Position numbers and translations under genes: made by a program
The notes under the pieces: model-generated
What the model was told of the DNA's origin: nothing
What the model saw: the letters and a program-made list of their open reading frames with translations, nothing else
Database searches by the model: none
Part shown: piece after piece, positions 16,785-25,129 of the stretch
Layout: the number at the start of each line of letters is the position of its first letter
Numbering within the stretch: the stretch's first letter is position 1
Origin: Roseivirga sp. UBA6061
GTDB taxonomy: Bacteria > Bacteroidota > Bacteroidia > Cytophagales > Cyclobacteriaceae
Length of the DNA: 64,000 bases
Direction of reading: 5' to 3'
Assembly (NCBI GenBank): GCA_002427745.1
Contig: DIYF01000055.1
Span: 1-64,000 of the forward strand

Positions 16785-17645
16785 ATGAAAAAAATTAACA
16801 CCTTATTTATGGCGGTACTCGCGGTGAGTTTTTTCGCCTGCGGATCGGATGATGGTGGTGAAACACCAGGTGGTGGTAACACAGAAGCAATAACAATTCC
16901 AACTACAGGGTTTACTTCTCCTACTTCATATGCGGGTATGACTTTGCTTTGGGAGGATAATTTTGAGGCCTCCTCTCTTAATACAGCCAACTGGACACAT
17001 GAAACGGGTACCGGTTCCAACGGCTGGGGTAATAATGAACTTCAATATTACCGTTCAGAAAATACAAGTTTTCAAGATGGTCATCTGATCATCACAGCGA
17101 AAGAAGAATCATTCAGTGGCAGTGATTACACTTCTTCAAGAATTATTTCAAAAAATAAATTTGACTTCCGTTATGGTCGTGTAGATATCAGAGCTGCATT
17201 GCCCCAAGGACAAGGCATGTGGCCGGCATTGTGGATGTTAGGTGTCAATATCGATCAGGTAGGCTGGCCTGCCTGCGGTGAAATTGACATCATGGAAAAA
17301 GTAGGGGGTACGGGCAAAGAAAATGAGATTCATGGTACAGTACACTGGCAAAACTCAGGTCAGGCTGCAAACTTTGGTCGTTCGACAAACCTATCAACAA
17401 ATACCACCAATCAATTCCATGTTTATTCAGTTGAATGGACTTCCACTGCTGTAAGGTGGATGGTAGATGGTGTTGAATATAACGTTGTGGACACAACTCC
17501 GGCTGAGCTGGATGAATTCAGAAGAAGCTTTTTCTTCATTATGAATGTAGCTGTCGGTGGCAACTGGCCAGGTAGCCCCAATTCCAGTACCAGCTTCCCA
17601 CAGCATATGATAGTTGATTATTTCCGTGTATTTCAGGCTGATTAA
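16785..17645 (+). CDS. GH16 endo-beta-glucanase lipoprotein (laminarinase/lichenase type)
   Basis: A 286-residue lipoprotein: signal to SFFAC (Cys19), a short Gly/Asp-rich linker, then a single GH16 domain from ~residue 50. The catalytic segment GEIDIMEKVG gives nucleophile Glu166, Asp168 and acid/base Glu171 in the beta-bulge form ExDxxE typical of laminarinases. Further GH16 marks are WGNNELQYYRSEN, YGRVDIRAALPQGQGMWPAL and the C-terminal FIMNVAVGGNWPGSP. It should cleave beta-1,3 or mixed-linkage glucan at the cell surface. It lies 82 bp behind the duplicated-domain lipoprotein, with a stable hairpin between, and 111 bp ahead of the sugar porter. Confidence 0.93.
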   Translation: MKKINTLFMAVLAVSFFACGSDDGGETPGGGNTEAITIPTTGFTSPTSYAGMTLLWEDNFEASSLNTANWTHETGTGSNGWGNNELQYYRSENTSFQDGHLIITAKEESFSGSDYTSSRIISKNKFDFRYGRVDIRAALPQGQGMWPALWMLGVNIDQVGWPACGEIDIMEKVGGTGKENEIHGTVHWQNSGQAANFGRSTNLSTNTTNQFHVYSVEWTSTAVRWMVDGVEYNVVDTTPAELDEFRRSFFFIMNVAVGGNWPGSPNSSTSFPQHMIVDYFRVFQAD

Positions 17646-17756
17646 TTCGGCTTGTGACGAGTAAAGTATTTTTTTTTAGAGTAGAGTAGGCAATTAACTT
17701 AGAGTTGCCAGGCAAATGGTCATTGACTGGTTTATCAACTGATAACTAAAACAGAC

Positions 17757-19319
17757 ATGGCAAAAAAATCAACTTTTACTTACAAGGTAGCCGCTATTGT
17801 GGCCCTTGGAGGACTTTTAATGGGCTTTGATGCCTCGGTAATCTCCGGGGTGAACAAGTTCGTGCAGATAGACTTCGATATGTCTGATGCACAATTAGGC
17901 CTTTCGGTAGGCTCGCTCACTTTCGTGGCCGCAGTGGCCATGCTATTTTCTGGTGCTATCAGCGACTATTTCGGTCGTAGGGTAGTGCTAAAGGCCTGTG
18001 CGATCATTTTTACAATATCGGCTGTTGGATCTGCACTGGCACCCAACTTCATCCTTTTTCTCCTCTTCAGAATGTTGGGAGGAATAGGGGTAGGGGCTTC
18101 GCTCATACTGGCACCTATGTATATCGCAGAGATCGCTCCACCCAAGATTCGGGGCACGATGGTGTCTTTCAACCAGTTGAATATCGTCATCGGTATTTCT
18201 CTGGCCTTCTTCACCAACTACCTGATTCTGTCACTGGGAGATTCTGATGCCACCTGGGTGGAAAGCCTGGGTATAGGAGAGCATAACTGGCGGTGGATGC
18301 TGGGACTGGAAGCACTGCCGGCTGTATTGTATTTCTTCGGCCTCTATGTAGTACCAAGAAGTCCCAGGTGGCTTTTGATGAAAGGACATAATGAAGAGGC
18401 CCTGCAGGTAATGAAACTCTTCAGAAGTCCGGAAGAGGCTGAAGCGGATGCAGCGGCTGTCAGACAGGCACTGACTGATGAAGATGGCAGACAGAAAACA
18501 CCGTTAAGTGATCTTTTCAAACCTGCCATGGCCCTGGTGCTCAGTATTGGTCTGGTAGTAGGCATTTTGCAGCAGATTACGGGTATTAACTCTGTGTTCT
18601 TCTATGCTCCCATGATCTTTGAGCAAACGGGTGGTGGTACGGATGCCGCCTTTAAACAAGCAATTATTGTAGGGCTGGTGAACCTGGTATTCACTATCCT
18701 GGCTATGATCTTTATCGATAAACTCGGTCGTAAAAAACTGCTTTCAGTAGGAGTGACCGGGATAGCCATATTTATGTTTATGATTGCTTATGGTTTCAAC
18801 CAGGCAACTTATGAGCTGAAATCAGAGAACCTGTCTGGCTTGTCAACAGATATTGAACTGGCCAAACTACAGAGCATTGTCGATAAGCCCTTTGAGAATG
18901 ATGTAGTGTACAAGCAGGCACTTCGCGACCTACTGGGAGCCGAACAGGCAAAGATTTACGAGTCTCAGCTGATTACAGCAGCTATAGAAATGAACCCTAA
19001 ACTTATCCTGATTGGCATACTGGGCTTTATCGCTTCTTTTGCCATATCGCTGGGGCCGGTCATGTGGGTACTTTTCTCTGAGCTGTTCCCGCTTTCCATC
19101 AAAGCAATCGCTATTTCCTTTGTAGGCTTTGTCAATTCCATGGTCAGTGCCGGTGTGCAATCTGTATTTCCCTGGGAGCTGTCAGCTTTAGGAAGTTCTA
19201 TGACCTTCCTGATTTATGGCGTGTTTGCAGTACTGGGACTGATTTTCATATTGTGGAAGGTTCCGGAAACCAAAGGCAAGAGTCTTGAAGAGCTGGAAGC
19301 TATTCTTATTAAAAAGTAA
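17757..19319 (+). CDS. MFS sugar porter (sugar:H+ symporter family)
   Basis: A 520-residue, 12-helix inner-membrane transporter of the MFS sugar-porter family. Signatures: GGLLMGFDASVISGV in helix 1, DYFGRRVVL after helix 2, GGIGVGASLILAPMYIAEIA in helix 4, VPRSPRWLL after helix 6, QQITGINSVFFYAP in helix 7, DKLGRKKLL, and the terminal VPETKGKSLEELE. Between helices 9 and 10 there is an extra ~70-residue polar insert seen in many Bacteroidota members. It probably imports glucose, maltose or a small oligosaccharide made by the neighbouring enzymes; specificity cannot be read. It lies between two GH16 genes, 10 bp before the next ATG at 19330, so tightly cotranscribed. Confidence 0.93.
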   Translation: MAKKSTFTYKVAAIVALGGLLMGFDASVISGVNKFVQIDFDMSDAQLGLSVGSLTFVAAVAMLFSGAISDYFGRRVVLKACAIIFTISAVGSALAPNFILFLLFRMLGGIGVGASLILAPMYIAEIAPPKIRGTMVSFNQLNIVIGISLAFFTNYLILSLGDSDATWVESLGIGEHNWRWMLGLEALPAVLYFFGLYVVPRSPRWLLMKGHNEEALQVMKLFRSPEEAEADAAAVRQALTDEDGRQKTPLSDLFKPAMALVLSIGLVVGILQQITGINSVFFYAPMIFEQTGGGTDAAFKQAIIVGLVNLVFTILAMIFIDKLGRKKLLSVGVTGIAIFMFMIAYGFNQATYELKSENLSGLSTDIELAKLQSIVDKPFENDVVYKQALRDLLGAEQAKIYESQLITAAIEMNPKLILIGILGFIASFAISLGPVMWVLFSELFPLSIKAIAISFVGFVNSMVSAGVQSVFPWELSALGSSMTFLIYGVFAVLGLIFILWKVPETKGKSLEELEAILIKK

Positions 19320-19329
19320 CACCAGGCTT

Positions 19330-20571
19330 ATGAAGTTAAAACATATAATCGCCCCCGTTTCTCTTTCGCTTTTGATCTGGTCATGTGAGGGCAGCACCAA
19401 AGTTGAAACCAATACACATCAGGTTAAGGCTGATGTTGTGGTGGAAGTGGAGGATTATGCAGCCTCATCTGATGATATTCAAAAGTCATCTGAAAGTGTG
19501 ACTACCGGCTCAGAAGGCTGGGTGAGTTTTACTGTGGATATCGAGTCTCCGGGACGCTACAAGTCAGAGGTGTTACTCAAAGGCTCAGGTACGGTGTGGA
19601 TCGAGGATTATCATGATAATCCTGATGGCAGAACTTATAACATTACCGGGGCGATGAAGGGCTCAGGTGCAGATGAATTTGTGACAATACACAAAGACGG
19701 AAGCCCGTTGAATACCGGAAGTCACAATATGAAACTTCATCTGGCGGGTGATGTGGAGGTAGACAAAGTCATGTTTACCAAAATGATTGGCCATGAAGTA
19801 ACACCTGAATCGCTGACGCAGAGTACAGAGGGAAGCAACTGGGAGCTCGTTTGGTCTGATGAATTTGAAGGCTCGGGAGCACCGGATGCCACCAAGTGGA
19901 CCTATGATGTAGGCAACTGGGGTTGGGGAAACAATGAACCGCAGTATTATACTAAAGACAGAAGAGAGAATGCCCGCCTTGAAGATGGCAACCTGATCAT
20001 CGAAGCACGCAAGAACGATATGGGACAGGAGTGGACCTCGGCCCGCCTGACCACCCGGGGCAAAGTGAGTTTCCTCTATGGCAAGATCGAATTCAGAGCG
20101 AAGGCTCCATCGAAAGATGGTACCTGGGCTGCCGGTTGGTTGCTGGGAGATGATTATCGTGACGAACTTTCATGGCCCTATTGTGGAGAGATTGATGTGC
20201 TGGAGTGTGTGGGCAGTGAGATTGATGATGCTACCGGAAAGGGAATCAACCACGCAAGCTGTCATACCAGAAGCTATTATTTCAAAGAGGGTACGCATAT
20301 CACCGCTGTTACGGATATAGAGGATATGACGAATACCTACCATACTTATGCGATTGAATGGGCACCTGACGGAATCAAGGCCTTCCTGGATGGTGAACAC
20401 TATTATACCTATGATAAGACCGCAAACGAACTGGAATGGCCTTTTGCCAGGCCTCAGAATCTGATTGTCAACCTGGCAATGGGAGGCGGCATGGGAGGAA
20501 CTATTGATCCTTCTATTGAGAGCCAGCAGTTTATTCTGGATTATATCAGGGTTTATGAATTAAAGAATTGA
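19330..20571 (+). CDS. GH16 endo-beta-glucanase lipoprotein with N-terminal CBM6/35-like domain
   Basis: About 413 residues from the ATG at 19330 (MKLKHIIAPVSL); an earlier in-frame ATG at 19285 overlaps the porter gene and adds a charged stretch before the signal. Lipobox LLIWSC (Cys19). Residues ~30-155 look like a CBM6/35 beta-sandwich (VVVEVEDYAASSDD, GWVSFTVDIESPGRY, VEVDKVMFTKM). The GH16 domain has WSDEFEGSGAP, WGNNEPQYYTKDRREN and catalytic GEIDVLECVG (nucleophile Glu287, acid/base Glu292). The C-terminus NLAMGGGMGGTIDPSIES is typical. A glucan-binding module plus endo-beta-glucanase suggests action on insoluble or long laminarin-type polymer at the surface. Confidence 0.92.
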   Translation: MKLKHIIAPVSLSLLIWSCEGSTKVETNTHQVKADVVVEVEDYAASSDDIQKSSESVTTGSEGWVSFTVDIESPGRYKSEVLLKGSGTVWIEDYHDNPDGRTYNITGAMKGSGADEFVTIHKDGSPLNTGSHNMKLHLAGDVEVDKVMFTKMIGHEVTPESLTQSTEGSNWELVWSDEFEGSGAPDATKWTYDVGNWGWGNNEPQYYTKDRRENARLEDGNLIIEARKNDMGQEWTSARLTTRGKVSFLYGKIEFRAKAPSKDGTWAAGWLLGDDYRDELSWPYCGEIDVLECVGSEIDDATGKGINHASCHTRSYYFKEGTHITAVTDIEDMTNTYHTYAIEWAPDGIKAFLDGEHYYTYDKTANELEWPFARPQNLIVNLAMGGGMGGTIDPSIESQQFILDYIRVYELKN

Positions 20572-20597
20572 TTGTGTGAAAATGGACTTTCGATGGT

Positions 20598-20617
20598 CTT
20601 TACCCATTTGGGTAAAG
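20598..20617. other. Perfect 20-bp palindromic element downstream of second GH16
   Basis: CTTTACCCA-TT-TGGGTAAAG: 9-bp arms about a 2-base centre, 26 bp after the GH16 stop. As RNA it would need a bigger loop, so a DNA operator is as likely as a transcript hairpin. There is no T-run directly after it. Confidence 0.4.
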
Positions 20618-20788
20618 CCATTGATTGTCTGAATTAACAGTCAGAGGTGGCAACACTTCTAATGAATTTCATGCTCGGGATGACCTTAGGTCGGAATGTA
20701 CATCAGCATCCGGCCTGAGGGAGCCCTTTCTTTTTTATAGACGGATACCTTTTTCATTTATTCATACCATCAAAGACGCTTTTTCTTG

Positions 20789-20796
20789 TAGTTTTG
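20789..20796 (+). promoter_or_regulatory. Candidate -7 box before the third GH16 gene
   Basis: TAGTTTTG exactly fits the Bacteroidota -7 consensus TAnnTTTG, 58 bp upstream of the GH16 ATG in a 283-bp gap that otherwise holds no gene. No TTTG -33 box is at the expected spacing, so this is a half-promoter candidate for an internal start of transcription. Confidence 0.3.
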
Positions 20797-20854
20797 AGAT
20801 TGTGCTTAAAGACAATGAAATGGAGGAAGCATCATTGGTTTTAAAACGCACATA

Positions 20855-21691
20855 ATGTTTTTAAACAAGACTGGAAAGCAGGCAATCCCGGTAGCGGGGT
20901 TTGTTTGCCTTATGATGTTATTTTTTTCAGGCTGTGACCTGAAATACTCTTCAGGATCTACCGGACCTCAGTTGGTGTGGTCAGATGAATTCCATGGTTC
21001 GGAAATTGACACTGACCGCTGGCAGGTTTACGCAGGCGATGGCTGTCCGGGGCTTTGTGGCTTTGGCAACAATGAGCTTCAGTATTATGCTGACAGACCG
21101 GAAAATGTAAAGGTTGAAGGTGGTAAGCTTATCATTACTGCGCTTCGGGATTCCTATAAAACACGCGATTATTCATCCGCAAAGTTACTCACCCAAGGTA
21201 TTGAAGACTGGAAATACGGCCGCATTGAGGTAATGGCTAAGCTTCCATCAGGCAGGGGCACCTGGCCCGCCATTTGGATGTTGCCCGAAAGCAACAAATA
21301 CGGTAACTGGCCACGAAGCGGAGAGATAGATATTATGGAACACGTGGGGCATACCCCGGGAATGGTCTACGGAACAGTACATACGCAGTCATTCAACCAT
21401 ATGAAACGCACCGAAAAGAACGGTTCTGTTTTAGTGGCAGATGCAGCAGAAAACTTCCATCTGTATGCCATTGAATGGCGTGAAGATAAGATTGACTGGT
21501 TTGTGGATGATCAGCTTTATCATACTTTTAAGAATACCGGTAAAAATGCCGATGACTGGCCCTTTGATCAGCCTTTTCATCTAATTTTAAACCTGGCAGT
21601 AGGTGGGAGCTGGGGAGGAAAAAGAGGAGTGGATGATAGCATCTGGCCACAATCTATGGAAGTAGATTATGTACGTGTATACACTTTTTAA
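20855..21691 (+). CDS. GH16 endo-beta-glucanase lipoprotein
   Basis: A 278-residue lipoprotein, lipobox LFFSGC (Cys28), with one GH16 domain filling the rest. Signs: LVWSDEFHGSEIDTDRW, FGNNELQYYADRPENVK, YGRIEVMAKLPSGRGTWPAI and catalytic GEIDIMEHVG (nucleophile Glu157, Asp159, acid/base Glu162). The segment DGCPGLCGFG near the start has two Cys that may bridge. C-terminus LNLAVGGSWGGKRGVD is typical of laminarinases. It shares the plan of the first GH16 gene but is clearly diverged, so the three enzymes may differ in linkage or chain-length preference. It precedes the Na+ symporter by 31 bp. Confidence 0.93.
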   Translation: MFLNKTGKQAIPVAGFVCLMMLFFSGCDLKYSSGSTGPQLVWSDEFHGSEIDTDRWQVYAGDGCPGLCGFGNNELQYYADRPENVKVEGGKLIITALRDSYKTRDYSSAKLLTQGIEDWKYGRIEVMAKLPSGRGTWPAIWMLPESNKYGNWPRSGEIDIMEHVGHTPGMVYGTVHTQSFNHMKRTEKNGSVLVADAAENFHLYAIEWREDKIDWFVDDQLYHTFKNTGKNADDWPFDQPFHLILNLAVGGSWGGKRGVDDSIWPQSMEVDYVRVYTF

Positions 21692-21722
21692 CCATATTGA
21701 GATTCAACCTTAATAACATAGC

Positions 21723-23327
21723 ATGGTAGATTTATTAACAATCGACATTGTCGTAATAGTCGGCTACTTCATTCTGGTCTTTGCCATCGCGGCCTGGGCT
21801 ACCATTAAAGAGAAGGTAAATGCCTCTTCATCAGACTACTTTCTGGGCGGACGAAACCTGGGCTGGTTTGTAATCGGAGCCTCTCTCTTTGCCTCAAATA
21901 TCGGCTCCGAGCACCTGGTTGGGCTGGCCGGTACCGGGGCTTCTTCAGGAGTGGCCGTGGCGCAGTTTGAAATCATTGCCGGCTTTATGCTTTTACTGTT
22001 GGGTTGGATCTTCGTGCCGTTCTATTTGAAAAGTGGTGTGTTCACCATGCCCGAGTTTCTTGAAAAGAGATATTCTACGGGAGCCAGGAATTACTTGTCC
22101 TGGATGTCCATCATTGCTTACATCCTTACTAAGATATCGGTGACCATTTTTGCCGGGGCCATCGTATTTACGGCCATTGGTGTTGAGTTCTGGACAGGAG
22201 CGATCATCGTGGTAGTAGCCACAGGGGTTTATACTGTATTCGGAGGTCTCAAAGCAGTACTCTATACGGATATGATTCAGATGTTTGTATTGATAGGGGG
22301 CTCTCTGGCAGTGACCTTCTTTGGTCTGCAGGAACTAGGCGGCTGGGGCGCTTTACAGGAAGGCGTAGGAGATGGCTTTATGTCTATGTGGAAGCCTATG
22401 AACGATCCTGATTTCCCATGGACTGGGATTCTCTTCGGAGCACCGATTCTGGGGGTATGGTACTGGTGTACCGATCAGTACATTGTACAGAGGGTACTCT
22501 CTGCCCGTAACATAGAAAATGCAAGAAAGGGTACCATTTTCGGAGGCTTTCTGAAAATGTTGCCACTCTTCCTTTTTGTAGTACCCGGTGTGATTGCTTA
22601 TGCACTGTCTCAAAAAGGAGTGTTTGCCATGGAAGACTCTGATCAGGCTCTCATTGTTATGGTCAAAAACATGGTGCCGGCTGGTGTAAGAGGCTTGGTG
22701 ATCGCGGGGCTTCTGGCAGCTCTGATGAGTTCATTGTCTTCCGTATTCAACTCCTGTTCTACACTCTTTACGATTGACATCTACAAACGCTGGAAGCCGG
22801 AATCGAGCGAAAAGAAACTGGTAAGGATTGGACAAATGGCTACACTGATCATGGTAGTAATTGGTCTGATCTGGATTCCGATTATGGAACGTATCTCAGG
22901 TCAGTTGTACACTTACCTGCAAACCGTTCAGGCCTATATTTCTCCTCCAATTGCCGCTGTTTTCCTGCTGGGAATCTTCTTTAAGCGACTCAATGCAAAG
23001 GGCGCCATAGCTTCTCTCTGGACGGGTTTTGCTTTGGGAATGGGACTCCTGGTACTGGACGTGTTCAAGGCCTCTTTACCGGAATTCCTGGTATCCATTA
23101 TTTCCGTAAACTTCCTGCACCTGGCCATCTTCCTGTTTGTGATCTGTAGCGGAGTTCTCATTGCTGTAAGCTTAATGACGGACAAACCTGCACCTGAAAG
23201 TGTTGAGGGAATCACCTATGAAAAAGGTGCGCTGGCCGCGACAGGAGACTCCGGAAGAAAGCAGGATCTGGTGCTGACCGTGATTCTGATAGCGATCATT
23301 TTCGGCCTCTGGTTCTACTTTAGTTAG
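21723..23327 (+). CDS. Sodium/solute symporter, SGLT-like sugar transporter
   Basis: A 534-residue SSS-family transporter with about 14 membrane helices. Family marks: SSDYFLGGRNLGWFVIGAS, SNIGSEHLVGLAGTGASSG in the Na+-site helix, VYTVFGGLKAVLYTDMIQ, VWYWCTDQYIVQRVLSA (the SGLT signature region), and GLLAALMSSLSSVFNSCSTL. These place it with vSGLT-like Na+/glucose or galactose carriers rather than proline or pantothenate carriers. It gives the locus a second sugar uptake route besides the MFS porter. The stop is 135 bp before the PfkB gene. Confidence 0.92.
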   Translation: MVDLLTIDIVVIVGYFILVFAIAAWATIKEKVNASSSDYFLGGRNLGWFVIGASLFASNIGSEHLVGLAGTGASSGVAVAQFEIIAGFMLLLLGWIFVPFYLKSGVFTMPEFLEKRYSTGARNYLSWMSIIAYILTKISVTIFAGAIVFTAIGVEFWTGAIIVVVATGVYTVFGGLKAVLYTDMIQMFVLIGGSLAVTFFGLQELGGWGALQEGVGDGFMSMWKPMNDPDFPWTGILFGAPILGVWYWCTDQYIVQRVLSARNIENARKGTIFGGFLKMLPLFLFVVPGVIAYALSQKGVFAMEDSDQALIVMVKNMVPAGVRGLVIAGLLAALMSSLSSVFNSCSTLFTIDIYKRWKPESSEKKLVRIGQMATLIMVVIGLIWIPIMERISGQLYTYLQTVQAYISPPIAAVFLLGIFFKRLNAKGAIASLWTGFALGMGLLVLDVFKASLPEFLVSIISVNFLHLAIFLFVICSGVLIAVSLMTDKPAPESVEGITYEKGALAATGDSGRKQDLVLTVILIAIIFGLWFYFS

Positions 23328-23417
23328 GCAGTTCAGAGCAATTAAGATGAGTCAGGCTTCATTGCAAACGATGCCGATGCAAAAAGGGGGCGGAGCCTTT
23401 GTGAAGCATAGGAGATT

Positions 23418-23437
23418 TGGCGATAATCGCATCGCCA
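23418..23437. other. Inverted repeat upstream of the PfkB gene
   Basis: TGGCGAT-AATCGC-ATCGCCA, 7-bp perfect arms and a 6-base centre, 25 bp before the PfkB ATG. It could be an operator or a 5'-leader hairpin controlling the kinase/mutase/phosphorylase cassette. Confidence 0.35.
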
Positions 23438-23462
23438 TAAGTTCATCTTTAGTCAAATTTAT

Positions 23463-24455
23463 ATGAGCAAACATTACAAGGTAGCGGTTGTCGGGCCAAT
23501 CCCCCGCGACCACATAACTACCCACCGCGGTGAGGTGATAGAAAAGTATGGATGTATTACGCATCCGGTAATAGGACTGGCTCAGCTTTTGAAAGATCAG
23601 GGTACGGTATATCCGGTGTCTCATATCCGCAAGGTGGATACACCGCCTGTGCAGGAAATCTTTGCGCCTTATCCGGCTATTGATATGTGTGGAGTGAGTG
23701 ATGAAGCGGATAGCGGTGACGTTATCAAGCTCAGGTTCATCGACCAGAATTTCCGGGAGGAGAAGCAGACGGCTTTTATGAATCCTATCATGCCAAAGGA
23801 CATGGCGCCTTTTCTCGATTGTGATGCCTTTGTGTTTGTACCAATCACCGATCATGAGATTGTACTGGATACTTTAAAGTACCTGAAGGAGCACAGCTCG
23901 GGAACCATCATCTTTGATGGTCATGGCCCTACACATACTATGACGATTAGTGGAGATCGGCATAAGAAGTTCTGGGTAGAGCGTGACCTGTGGCTGCCTT
24001 ATATCGATGTACTTAAAATGAACCTGGAAGAGTCCTGGTGTACCTGGTATAAGCATGAATATGCAGATTCAGAGCTCACTGACTTACTGGACGACATAGG
24101 GCAGGATCACCTGGTTCCTATGGCCGACTATATTCTGGACAGAGGGCCTAAGTGTCTGATTGTAACAACTGATGCCTCCGGCTGCAAAGTCTTTACCAAG
24201 CCGGATGGAAAACTGAAAGAAGAATTTGTACCCTCCATTTACATGGAGCATGTTATAGATACCACCGGCTGTGGTGACTCCTTTGCAGGAGGCCTGGCTT
24301 ATGGCCTGAAAGACGGTGGAGATAATTTTATCCTCTCTGCCATGTACGCCAATGCACTTGGTGCGCAGCGTACCCAGGGCACCACCTTTGAGGTGTTTAA
24401 ATCTCTGAATGAGACCGAAGATATGATGAGAGGTCATTACCCCGATTTTGAATGA
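23463..24455 (+). CDS. PfkB-family carbohydrate kinase
   Basis: A 330-residue ribokinase/PfkB-type sugar kinase. It has the C-terminal signature DTTGCGDSFAGGLAYG with the anion hole and catalytic Asp, an N-terminal VVGPIPRDHITT replacing the usual GGxxxN, and IIFDGHGPTHTM plus CLIVTTDASGCKVF in the core. The substrate is not evident; the N-terminus resembles uncharacterised PfkB groups rather than ribokinase or fructokinase. Its stop overlaps the start of pgmB in ATGA, so it is translationally coupled to the mutase and phosphorylase, and most likely phosphorylates the free sugar freed by the phosphorylase or transporter (inference). Confidence 0.88.
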   Translation: MSKHYKVAVVGPIPRDHITTHRGEVIEKYGCITHPVIGLAQLLKDQGTVYPVSHIRKVDTPPVQEIFAPYPAIDMCGVSDEADSGDVIKLRFIDQNFREEKQTAFMNPIMPKDMAPFLDCDAFVFVPITDHEIVLDTLKYLKEHSSGTIIFDGHGPTHTMTISGDRHKKFWVERDLWLPYIDVLKMNLEESWCTWYKHEYADSELTDLLDDIGQDHLVPMADYILDRGPKCLIVTTDASGCKVFTKPDGKLKEEFVPSIYMEHVIDTTGCGDSFAGGLAYGLKDGGDNFILSAMYANALGAQRTQGTTFEVFKSLNETEDMMRGHYPDFE

Positions 24456-25129
24456 GTTTACCCAAAGCATGCATTTTTGACCTGGACGGTGTTATTGTAG
24501 ACACTGTACCGGCACACTACATTGCCTGGAAGGCAATGGCAGATGAATTGAATATTCCTTTTACTGAAGAAGAAAACGAGCACCTCAAAGGGGTCAGCCG
24601 CATCGATTCGATGAAGCGGATTCTCGCGATGGGCAATATCGAAAAGTCTGAGCAGGAGATCATCGATTATACTACGCGTAAGAATGATATCTATGTGGAG
24701 ATCATCTCAAAGATGACCCCGGCAGATATTCTCCCGGGAGTAGTGGAGTTTATCAAATTGCTAAGAGAACATAAGGTGGCGATTGCCATAGGTTCATCCA
24801 GTAAAAACACGCCTACCATTCTCAAAGCCGTAGGGCTCGACAAAACCTTTGATGCCATTGTAGACGGAAATCAGGTGACACTTTCGAAGCCCGACCCTGA
24901 GGTATTTCTCAAAGGAGCCCAAAAACTGGGGCTGGCACCTGAAGAATGCATTGTTTTGGAAGATGCCATTTCGGGTGTAGAAGCTGCCAAAAGAGGAGGG
25001 ATGAAGTGCATAGGTGTAGGAGACGCCAGTGTATTAGGTGCTGCTGATGTAGTGGTAGCTGATATGACCGAATTAAATATTGACTTTTTAAAAGCCTTAT
25101 ATAGCAATGAAGAATTACATCAAGCATGA
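24452..25129 (+). CDS. pgmB: Beta-phosphoglucomutase (HAD superfamily)
   Basis: A 225-residue HAD phosphatase-like mutase. Motif I CIFDLDGVIVDT has the two catalytic Asp (10 and 12), the cap has HYIAWKAMADEL and LKGVSRIDSMKRIL, motif II is AIGSSSKN, and motif III/IV are VTLSKPDPEVFLKGA and CIVLEDAISGVEAAKRGG, all in beta-phosphoglucomutase style. It turns beta-D-glucose-1-phosphate into glucose-6-phosphate. It overlaps PfkB by 4 bp and GH65 by 23 bp, which is the classical pairing of pgmB with an inverting GH65 phosphorylase whose product is its substrate. Confidence 0.94.
   Translation: MSLPKACIFDLDGVIVDTVPAHYIAWKAMADELNIPFTEEENEHLKGVSRIDSMKRILAMGNIEKSEQEIIDYTTRKNDIYVEIISKMTPADILPGVVEFIKLLREHKVAIAIGSSSKNTPTILKAVGLDKTFDAIVDGNQVTLSKPDPEVFLKGAQKLGLAPEECIVLEDAISGVEAAKRGGMKCIGVGDASVLGAADVVVADMTELNIDFLKALYSNEELHQA

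Noticed and set aside
20625..20855. 76-codon open frame before the third GH16 gene, ending in a TAATG overlap
   Set aside because: It needs a TTG start, has no family-like sequence or signal peptide, and only its last 11 codons follow an ATG. The overlap with the GH16 start may be chance.
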